Source of the DNA: CAYGBW01 sp964348185
GTDB lineage: Bacteria > Desulfobacterota > BSN033 > WVXP01
Assembly: GCA_964348185.1 (NCBI GenBank)
Contig: CAYGBW010000159.1
Location: forward strand, 1 to 13,107
Direction: 5' to 3'
DNA length: 13,107 bases
This document shows positions 8,127 to 13,107 of this stretch, one piece after another. The translations under genes and the position numbers were made by a program. How positions within the stretch are numbered: the first letter of the stretch is position 1; each line of letters begins with the position of its first letter. The notes under the pieces were generated by a model. It did not search any database and was not told where the DNA came from. It saw only the letters and a list, made by a program, of their open reading frames with translations.

Positions 8127-8813
8127 ATGAAAGCGATTCTGATCGTCGTTGCTAAAGAACCGGTCCCAGGGAAGGTCAAGACGCGCCTTTCTTCCCACCT
8201 CGGTGCGAGCCAGGCTTCTGAACTATACAGCCTGTTTATTCAGGACATGGTTGAGGAGATGTCCCGCCTCTCAGGGAATGCCCTTGCCCTGGCTTACACG
8301 CCAAAAGAGGCCGAACCGATATTCAAGAAAATGCTTTCTCAACCCATCCGACTCTTCCCTCAGGGCGACGGGGATCTCGGGGAGAGACTCGACGGTATCT
8401 TCCAGAGGATGTTTGCGGAAGGATATGACCAGGTCCACATCATCAACAGCGATAGCCCCGATCTGCCTCATCGCCTGGTTAGACAGTCTATCCGTCTGCT
8501 CAAGAACCCTCAAATCGAGGTTGTCCTCGGTCCATGCGCTGACGGAGGCTACTATCTGGTGGGGTTAAGAAGGCCCCTCCCTGAGCTTTTTGTGGAAATC
8601 CCCTGGAGTACCGACGAGGTGCTTCGAAAGACCCTAGACCGAGCAGGACGTCTCGGTGTAAACTGCGCTCTATTGAGCCCGTGGTACGATATTGATACCC
8701 ATGATGACATGCTTAGATTCCTCGCGAATCATGGGAAAAGGAGGGATGGCAAGAGGCGACCGGGGTGGCGAACCCTGAAATACCTCAAAGCCAAAATAAG
8801 ACCGATTGATTGA
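8127..8813 (+). CDS. TIGR04282/DUF2064 family transferase
   Basis: A 228-aa GT-A-like protein of the family named 'rSAM/selenodomain-associated transferase 1' (TIGR04282, DUF2064), linked in some genomes to arsenosugar synthesis. Conserved blocks are AKEPVPGKVKTRL at 9-21, QGDGDLGERL at 79-88, SDSPDLP at 108-114, GPCADGGYYLVG at 135-146, PWSTDEVLRKT at 159-169 and WYDIDTHDD at 186-194. These resemble nucleotidyltransferase and sugar-transferase active sites. The start is ATG 8127 with GAGGAGG seven bases upstream. It is the last gene of the operon, 12 nt after the second radical SAM gene, which suits the family's known co-occurrence with radical SAM enzymes. Neither radical SAM protein is an evident arsenosugar enzyme, so that pathway is not claimed. 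The exact reaction is undefined. Confidence 0.88.
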   Translation: MKAILIVVAKEPVPGKVKTRLSSHLGASQASELYSLFIQDMVEEMSRLSGNALALAYTPKEAEPIFKKMLSQPIRLFPQGDGDLGERLDGIFQRMFAEGYDQVHIINSDSPDLPHRLVRQSIRLLKNPQIEVVLGPCADGGYYLVGLRRPLPELFVEIPWSTDEVLRKTLDRAGRLGVNCALLSPWYDIDTHDDMLRFLANHGKRRDGKRRPGWRTLKYLKAKIRPID

Positions 8814-9005
8814 CGCTAAGGGCTCAGGGGTCGGCGATCACCCTTCAGCAGAGTTAGGAAAAACAACCGAAATCTGTCTCCTGTGCGGTTATTCCCGAGA
8901 GATCTCGTTCCCTGACGAGCAACCGGAATGAGGGGTTTGTGTGTCTCCACAACCCGCTGAATGCTGACCGCCGATCCGTGCAAAGGGTCCGAAGAGGAAG
9001 TCATT
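8814..9005. other. Spacer between transferase and hydrolase genes
   Basis: There is no convincing gene here. It holds a hairpin at 8933-8955 (GGGTTTGTG and CACAACCC, one bulged T, six-base loop), with no T-run behind it, so it is a poor terminator; it could be part of the hydrolase leader. The length suggests the hydrolase gene has its own transcription unit, but no clear promoter is visible. Confidence 0.4.
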
Positions 9006-9785
9006 ATGCAGCTGCTCCAGAGCGGTGGGAAACAGATTGGCTACGCAACCGGCCGGGGAGGAATCAAGGAGGACCGGAAGACTCTGCTTTTCGTTCACGG
9101 TTCAGGGGGGAGCCATCTTCACTGGAACTACCAGAGGCAGTTTTTCCAAAAGCCGTACAATGTTGTCTTGATCGATCTCCCGGGTCACGGAGGGGCGAGG
9201 GGTGAGGGGGAAGACTCGGTAGAGTCCTATGCCCAACATCTCCTCTGTCTGGTCGAGTCACTACCGGGAGAGGAGTTTTGCCTTTTTGGTCACTCCTTGG
9301 GAGGAGCGATCGTCCAGACCTTCGGGCTCAGCTATCCGAACCACGTCGAAGCCCTGATCCTGGTGGGAACAGGTGCGCGGTTGAGAGTCAAGCCTGAGAT
9401 CCTGACCTCCATTCAGGAGAGGTTTGAGCAAGCCGTGAGGCTGATCAATGACTATGCCTTTTCGAGAGAGGCCCCAGAAGATCTGGTTCAAAGAGGCATA
9501 GAGGCCATGCTCAACACAGGGCCTACTGTTCTCCATGGTGATTTTGTGGCGTGCGACCGATTTGATATCATGGACCGGGTCGGAGAAATCCAGGTTCCTG
9601 TCCTGGTGGTCTGTGGCAGTGAGGATCTGCTGACTCCCCCGAAATACGCCCGCTATCTGGCCGAGAAGATCAAAGGCGCCACCACGGCAATCATCGAAGG
9701 GGCGGGACATATGGTCATGATCGAACAGCCTGACGAATTCAATCGCAGGGTTCTTGGGTTCCTCCAGACCCTTTCCTCTCCTTGA
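9006..9785 (+). CDS. Alpha/beta hydrolase
   Basis: A 259-aa cytosolic alpha/beta-hydrolase fold enzyme. HGSGGS at 31-36 is the oxyanion loop, and the nucleophile elbow is GHSLGG with Ser97. The acid is probably Asp207 (CGSEDLLTP), and the base is His235 (EGAGHMVMIEQP). The length and order match small esterases and C-C hydrolases of the MhpC/BioH-like group. The cap region (about 128-190) is helical and not diagnostic. The start is ATG 9006 with AGAGGAAG about five bases upstream; an ATG at 8961 would add 15 residues without a good binding site. It precedes prmA by 80 nt. The natural ester or thioester substrate cannot be told from sequence. Confidence 0.88.
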   Translation: MQLLQSGGKQIGYATGRGGIKEDRKTLLFVHGSGGSHLHWNYQRQFFQKPYNVVLIDLPGHGGARGEGEDSVESYAQHLLCLVESLPGEEFCLFGHSLGGAIVQTFGLSYPNHVEALILVGTGARLRVKPEILTSIQERFEQAVRLINDYAFSREAPEDLVQRGIEAMLNTGPTVLHGDFVACDRFDIMDRVGEIQVPVLVVCGSEDLLTPPKYARYLAEKIKGATTAIIEGAGHMVMIEQPDEFNRRVLGFLQTLSSP

Positions 9786-9865
9786 TTCTGCTGATGGCTG
9801 ATCGGTGAGTAGTGAAGGCTTGAGAATCGCCGATTGCTGGCACTGAAGGAGCATAGAAACCAAAA

Positions 9866-10783
9866 ATGACCTTGAGGAAGCAACTCAGGGAGATCGTTGT
9901 TGTCGTGCCCTGGCAGGCCAGCGAGGCTGTTGAGAACTTCCTCGTGGAATTGGGAGCGGTGGGCACGTCTGTCGAGCGGTTCGATCTGGAAGGTCCTACA
10001 GAAACCGTCCGGGCGTACTTTCCAGGAGAGAAACCGCTGGATGGGCTCGAAGGGTCGGTCAAAGCCTATCTGAAGGCGATTGAAGACTTTTTCCCGTCAC
10101 CAGTGGGGTGGCAGTTTTCCGCGCGCCTCCTTGCAGTTAAGGATTGGCAGGAGACGTGGAAAGTGTTTTTCAGGCCCATCAGGGTCACTCGGCGAATCGT
10201 CATCAAACCCTCGTGGGAGCCTTACGAAGCCAGAGGGAAAGAAACCGTCATCGCAATCGATCCGGGAATGGCCTTTGGAACAGGCCTCCATGCCACAACG
10301 CGACTCTGCCTGGAAGTCATTGACAGAGAAATAGATCGAAGGATCAGGGCGAACCCTGGAGAGGAGAGAATAGGGCCGTCCCTTCTGGATGTGGGAACAG
10401 GGTCTGGTATCCTGGCAATTGCAGCAGCCAGACTTGGGGCACGGCCTGTGGTGGGAGTTGATACTGACGAAACAGCCATAGAGGTGGCCCGCCAGAATGT
10501 GAGATGCAACGGGGTTGAGGGGGTGGTGAGGATCGTTTCGGACAATCTCGAGGCGATCGATGGGTGTTTTGATCTCGTGGTCGCAAACATCGACCTCAGG
10601 ACACTGACCGAACTGAAAGGACCCCTGACCGGCCGCGTTTGTCAGGGAGGAAGGCTGGTTCTCTCTGGAATTATCCGAAGACAGGAGGCCGGTCTCAAAG
10701 AGAGGTTTCAGGGAGAGGACTTCCTATTCGTCGAGGGAAAAAGAAGGAAGGAGTGGGGCTGTCTGGTATTTGAACGACCCTGA
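9866..10783 (+). CDS. prmA: Ribosomal protein L11 methyltransferase PrmA
   Basis: A 305-aa enzyme that methylates ribosomal protein L11 with S-adenosylmethionine. The N-terminal L11-recognition domain covers about 1-90, followed by the linker DWQETWKVFFRPIRV at 93-107, a hallmark of PrmA. The catalytic domain carries DPGMAFGTGLHATT at 132-145, the SAM-binding LLDVGTGSG at 173-181 and VVGVDTDETAI around 195-205. The usual NILA-type catalytic segment reads VANIDLRTL at 238-247, a mild variant. The length is normal for the family. The start ATG 9866 is preceded by AAGGAG, but 14 bases away, which is wide spacing. A 175-nt spacer separates it from rsmE; the prmA-rsmE order is common in bacteria, and both products act on the ribosome. 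Confidence 0.92.
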   Translation: MTLRKQLREIVVVVPWQASEAVENFLVELGAVGTSVERFDLEGPTETVRAYFPGEKPLDGLEGSVKAYLKAIEDFFPSPVGWQFSARLLAVKDWQETWKVFFRPIRVTRRIVIKPSWEPYEARGKETVIAIDPGMAFGTGLHATTRLCLEVIDREIDRRIRANPGEERIGPSLLDVGTGSGILAIAAARLGARPVVGVDTDETAIEVARQNVRCNGVEGVVRIVSDNLEAIDGCFDLVVANIDLRTLTELKGPLTGRVCQGGRLVLSGIIRRQEAGLKERFQGEDFLFVEGKRRKEWGCLVFERP

Positions 10784-10958
10784 CCCTGTTCTATGGTTCG
10801 GTCCGCAGCTGTCAGGCATCGGTTCTTCATGAAGCATGGGACAACCGTGAGTTTGGGTGGACCGATCTTGATGGCGATATGTCGGTCCTGTTCATTCGGC
10901 TGCTGACCGGTCCCTGAGCCCTGAGAACGCACATTCTTCCTGAAAGAGAGGTGGGAGG
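10784..10958. other. prmA-rsmE spacer with inverted repeat
   Basis: This is non-coding as far as I can see. It contains an inverted repeat GGACCGA / TCGGTCC (10859-10865 and 10882-10888, loop 16) and further CGGTCC copies near 10799 and 10908. There is no T-run after the stem, so it is not a classical terminator. Confidence 0.4.
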
Positions 10959-11792
10959 ATGCCCAGATTCTTTGCTTCCGACCCCCTTATCCGTCACGGA
11001 GAGATGGTTATCTCTGGCCAGGAGGCCCGCCACATTCAGCGCGTGCTCCGTCTCAGGGTGGGCGACGGGCTTGACATCTTCGACGGAACCGGAAAGGAGT
11101 ATCGGGGTGAGATCACGCGACAGGACCGCCAGGCCGTGACGGTGAGAATCCTGGAGATTGCGACGCCCGAGCGAGAGTCTCCCCTGACCGTGATCATGGG
11201 TCAGGGCCTTATCAAAGGAGACAAGATGGATTCCGTCATTCAGAAGGCAACCGAAATGGGCGTTTCCACGGTTATCCCCTTTGTCACTTCCCGTTCGGTC
11301 GCCCCCTTCGATCGTGACAGAATGGCGAAGCGCGTGAACCGTTGGCAGAGAATTGCGGTGGAATCCTCAAAACAGTGCGGTCGTGTGATTCCCCTGGGGG
11401 TCGAAAGCGTGGAATCCTTTGAAAGCCTTATCCGGCGGGCTTTTGATGGAGCAAAGAGAATCATTCTCTGGGAGAGAGGATCACGTAGCCTCAAGTCTCT
11501 CTTCCAAGGGACGGACGGAAATCGCCCGGTTCCAAAGAGGGTCTTCTTCCTCGTTGGCCCAGAGGGGGGGTTCTCAGAAGAAGAACTCAGACGGGCTGAG
11601 GAGGCTCATTTCATTCCTGTGGGGCTGGGGTCCCGGATTCTGAGAGCTGACACCGTGGGGCTAAGCTTTGTCAGCATCCTCCAATACGAATGGGGGGATT
11701 TGGGACAAATGAAAAGCAGGAGTCAGGAGTCAGGAGTCAGGATTCAGAAGAAGAGGAAGGGAACAAGAACTCTCCAAGACCCAATCGCTTGA
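10959..11792 (+). CDS. rsmE: 16S rRNA (uracil-1498-N3) methyltransferase RsmE
   Basis: A 277-aa SPOUT-class methyltransferase acting on U1498 of 16S rRNA. The N-terminal PUA-like domain includes EARHIQRVLRLRVGD at 22-36. The knotted C-terminal domain shows GQGLIKGDKMD at 81-91, QKATEMGV, ESSKQCGR at 135-142, LVGPEGGFSEEEL at 198-210 and LGSRILRADT at 223-232, all family hallmarks. The normal protein should end near residue 249 (LQYEWGDLG). The last 28 residues are basic and come from a 7-nt tandem repeat, so they are probably a recent, non-functional extension. The start ATG 10959 has AGAGGT and GGGAGG just upstream. Confidence 0.93.
   Translation: MPRFFASDPLIRHGEMVISGQEARHIQRVLRLRVGDGLDIFDGTGKEYRGEITRQDRQAVTVRILEIATPERESPLTVIMGQGLIKGDKMDSVIQKATEMGVSTVIPFVTSRSVAPFDRDRMAKRVNRWQRIAVESSKQCGRVIPLGVESVESFESLIRRAFDGAKRIILWERGSRSLKSLFQGTDGNRPVPKRVFFLVGPEGGFSEEELRRAEEAHFIPVGLGSRILRADTVGLSFVSILQYEWGDLGQMKSRSQESGVRIQKKRKGTRTLQDPIA
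11717..11744 (+). repeat. Tandem 7-nt repeat (caggagt, four copies)
   Basis: Three exact copies of caggagt (11717-11737) are followed by a fourth with one change (caggatt, 11738-11744). The repeat lies inside the 3' end of rsmE. As the unit is not a multiple of three, a change in copy number would shift the reading frame of the RsmE tail. Confidence 0.85.
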
Positions 11793-12012
11793 CAAAAGCT
11801 CATCGAATCGTCTTTTCTTTCCATCGATCCACTGAAGGCTCTCTTGAATGGAAACCTTACGGGTTGATCCGGGTAACCGACCTCGGGCTAGATTGCAAAT
11901 ATAGATGGATCCTAAAGAGGCTTATTTGAAGTCCTTCTGACCCCTGACAGCTGTCTCTAGGCTTCTCGATCCCTGTTGCGTCAAGAAGGAGCCGCAATGG
12001 ATTGCGGCCCGT
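11793..12012. other. Convergent spacer after rsmE
   Basis: A spacer between the ends of rsmE (+) and the small Cys protein gene (-). I see no gene. The only clear structure is the hairpin at 11991-12008, listed separately. Confidence 0.45.
11980..12008 (-). terminator. Hairpin, possible terminator of the small Cys gene
   Basis: GCCGCAAT and ATTGCGGC (11991-11998 and 12001-12008) form a perfect 8-bp inverted repeat with almost no loop, just past the stop of the minus-strand gene at 12013. Read on the minus strand it is followed by TCCTTCTTG, only moderately T-rich. A role as terminator is plausible but not proven. Confidence 0.5.
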
Positions 12013-12222
12013 TTATGCCACCTGAACCTCCTTGCCAGTACCCTCATGATGAGAAAGAGCAGAGGCTTGAACCTCTGCGTCCACCGGGGGCTCGGCCAAT
12101 GGGTGAGCCCCCAGATATTTCCCATAGGATTTGCACGCCTCCGTAAATTTGCACTTTCTGCGGCAGACTTCGACGTTCACCTTGGGATTTCCTCTTCGCT
12201 TTTCACAGACGACGTAAGCCAT
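12013..12222 (-). CDS. Small four-cysteine protein, function unknown
   Basis: A 69-aa protein with Cys6, Cys20, Cys24 and Cys30 (C-X13-C-X3-C-X5-C) in a basic N-terminal half (EKRRGNPKVNVEVCRRKCKF) and a more acidic, His-containing tail (His40, His58, His59). The four cysteines suggest a small zinc or iron-sulfur site. The CX3CX5C spacing recalls part of a SPASM motif, but the protein is too short to be such an enzyme. There is no signal peptide or membrane segment. The start is ATG 12222, with GGTG about eight bases upstream. A longer open frame to 12378 exists, but it runs through the promoter and its extra residues look non-coding. I do not recognise a named family; it may be a conserved small hypothetical protein. 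Confidence 0.72.
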   Translation of the reverse strand: MAYVVCEKRRGNPKVNVEVCRRKCKFTEACKSYGKYLGAHPLAEPPVDAEVQASALSHHEGTGKEVQVA

Positions 12223-12256
12223 AGCACCTTCACCCCGATATATTGAGATTAGCCTA

Positions 12257-12285
12257 TTTATACCTACAATATGTGGTCTTGTCAA
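12257..12285 (-). promoter_or_regulatory. Near-consensus sigma70 promoter
   Basis: On the minus strand TTGACA (12280-12285, 6/6) is separated by exactly 17 nt from TATAAA (12257-12262, 5/6). Transcription would start near 12250, leaving a leader of about 28 nt before the ATG at 12222. This is the best promoter match in the window and points to strong constitutive expression of the small Cys protein. Confidence 0.75.
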
Positions 12286-12333
12286 GGGGAAAAAGGAGAA
12301 TCTCGAACATAATTTAATTCTAATTTTCTGAAA

Positions 12334-12362
12334 ATTATACACGAATCTCCAGAAAGCGTCTA
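12334..12362 (-). promoter_or_regulatory. Second possible sigma70 promoter
   Basis: On the minus strand TAGACG (12357-12362, 4/6) lies 17 nt from a perfect TATAAT (12334-12339). It would start near 12327, about 105 nt before the small Cys gene, upstream of the stronger promoter. The region is AT-rich, so a chance match is possible. Confidence 0.4.
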
Positions 12363-12460
12363 GCTTTTTTCCCTTCATCTATCTGAGATCATGAATTTTT
12401 TTGCCCATTGAGACCACGAGTTTACTGCATTGGCGCACCGGTATCCAATTCCATACGGTT

Positions 12461-13081
12461 TTACCCTATCGGTGCACTCAACGGGGGAGGGTATTTTCCT
12501 TCCAGCCTTTTCCTTGCTTTTCGCCTTTTCAGCAAGGTGATCACAGCGATCAAAATGGTGACCCCGATTGTGCTGAAGAGTATTCCAAGGGCGCCCAATA
12601 CGGCCTTGACCAATCGCTGTGGAAAACCGTAACCAATAGCGAGGACGACCTCCGGTCCTTCCTGCCCTTCAGGATACCAGGCGGAAAAGGCATAACTCCC
12701 CGGCTGATCGATGTTAAAGTTCAAAACAGAGGCCCCTGCTCGACTTCCCAGGGAGTATGTTGTATTCGTTGAGGTCTTGTAAAGCCTCATCGGTGCGCCT
12801 GTCTCGTTTGAAACAAGGCTGCATTGAAGGCCTGACAGGTTTGGCCTTGTCGAGTATATCCTCCCATCGAAGACACTTTGATACTCATAGAATATCGTAT
12901 ATTTTCCAAGATCTGAGAGCGTCATGTCATAGGTACCAGGAACGGCGACCTGCCAGAGCGAGTTCGTCAACCCTTTCAGGTTCTCAAACAGAAAAAGGAC
13001 AAACGTAGAGACGCCAATCACGAAAATAAAAACGGCGAGTCCGTAGTACCAACGGCTGGGTTTGATGATGGGACGGTGCAT
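12461..13081 (-). CDS. Two-span membrane protein, function unknown
   Basis: A 206-aa protein. A short basic N-terminus is followed by a membrane segment at about 13-33. An external domain of about 120 residues with beta-strand character follows (VPGTYDMTLSDLGKYTIFYE, SGLQCSLVSNETGAPM, NIDQPGSYAFSAWYPEG), then a second membrane segment at about 158-184 and a basic, proline-ending cytoplasmic tail (KRRKARKRLEGK). The two segments of similar style (PGTYDMTL and PGSYAFSA) suggest two strands of a sandwich fold. I do not recognise the family. The start is ATG 13081 with AAGGAGG eight bases upstream. It is followed by about 238 nt without a gene before the small Cys gene, which has its own promoter. 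Confidence 0.8.
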   Translation of the reverse strand: MHRPIIKPSRWYYGLAVFIFVIGVSTFVLFLFENLKGLTNSLWQVAVPGTYDMTLSDLGKYTIFYEYQSVFDGRIYSTRPNLSGLQCSLVSNETGAPMRLYKTSTNTTYSLGSRAGASVLNFNIDQPGSYAFSAWYPEGQEGPEVVLAIGYGFPQRLVKAVLGALGILFSTIGVTILIAVITLLKRRKARKRLEGKYPPPLSAPIG

Positions 13082-13107
13082 TTCTTATGCCTCCTTGGTA
13101 TGGCCTA

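Noticed and set aside
6027..8813. Arsenosugar biosynthesis cluster, suggested by the TIGR04282 family name
   Set aside because: Neither radical SAM protein looks like the arsenosugar enzyme ArsS, and no arsenite methyltransferase is present in the window.
8933..8955. Rho-independent terminator after the operon
   Set aside because: The stem has a bulge and is not followed by a T-run on either strand.
9261..9863. A 200-aa minus-strand open frame opposite the hydrolase
   Set aside because: The plus-strand hydrolase has a full catalytic triad; the antisense frame has no domain.
11717..11744. CRISPR-like array
   Set aside because: The repeat unit is 7 nt with no spacers; it is a simple tandem repeat.
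12013..12378. A longer 121-aa form of the small Cys protein
   Set aside because: It would run through a near-consensus promoter, and the extra residues do not look protein-like; the ATG at 12222 fits better.

Overview
The window looks like a chromosomal segment of a moderately GC-rich Gram-negative bacterium. The best guess is a deltaproteobacterium-like lineage (Desulfobacterota or a relative). This rests on style only: a periplasmic c-type cytochrome, many radical SAM and glycosyltransferase genes, and spacers with degenerate short repeats (AT-rich 'atttcgaattt' runs, 'caggagt' tandem copies). There is no rRNA, tRNA or marker gene that fixes the taxonomy. I saw no mobile element, CRISPR array or phage gene.

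Layout. (1) 1-193 is a spacer with an AT-rich repeat. (2) 194-1450 (-) encodes an exported monoheme cytochrome c with a long non-heme N-terminal part. (3) A divergent spacer at 1466-1623 precedes a tightly packed plus-strand operon of seven genes (1624-8813): a membrane processive GT2 like bacterial/plant CslA enzymes; a multi-pass GT-C mannosyltransferase-like protein; a DPM1-like GT2; a CmoM/SmtA-like methyltransferase starting at TTG; two radical SAM proteins with C-terminal Cys clusters of SPASM type; and a TIGR04282/DUF2064 transferase. The first three overlap or nearly overlap, and the rest are separated by 5-42 nt. (4) Then come three plus-strand genes with longer spacers: an alpha/beta hydrolase, PrmA (ribosomal protein L11 methyltransferase) and RsmE (16S rRNA m3U1498 methyltransferase). 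The last carries a C-terminal tail written by a 7-nt tandem repeat. (5) At the right end two minus-strand genes lie in an AT-richer region: a 69-aa four-cysteine protein behind a near-consensus sigma70 promoter, and a 206-aa protein with two membrane segments and an external domain.

How they may work together (inference). The DPM1-like enzyme would load a sugar onto polyprenyl phosphate. The GT-C enzyme would use such a lipid-linked sugar on the periplasmic side. The CslA-like enzyme would polymerise or transfer a beta-linked sugar across the membrane. The methyltransferase, the two radical SAM enzymes and the TIGR04282 transferase would make or modify a small molecule or the glycan. The combination is the most interesting thing in the window: each family is known, but I do not recognise a described pathway with this gene set.
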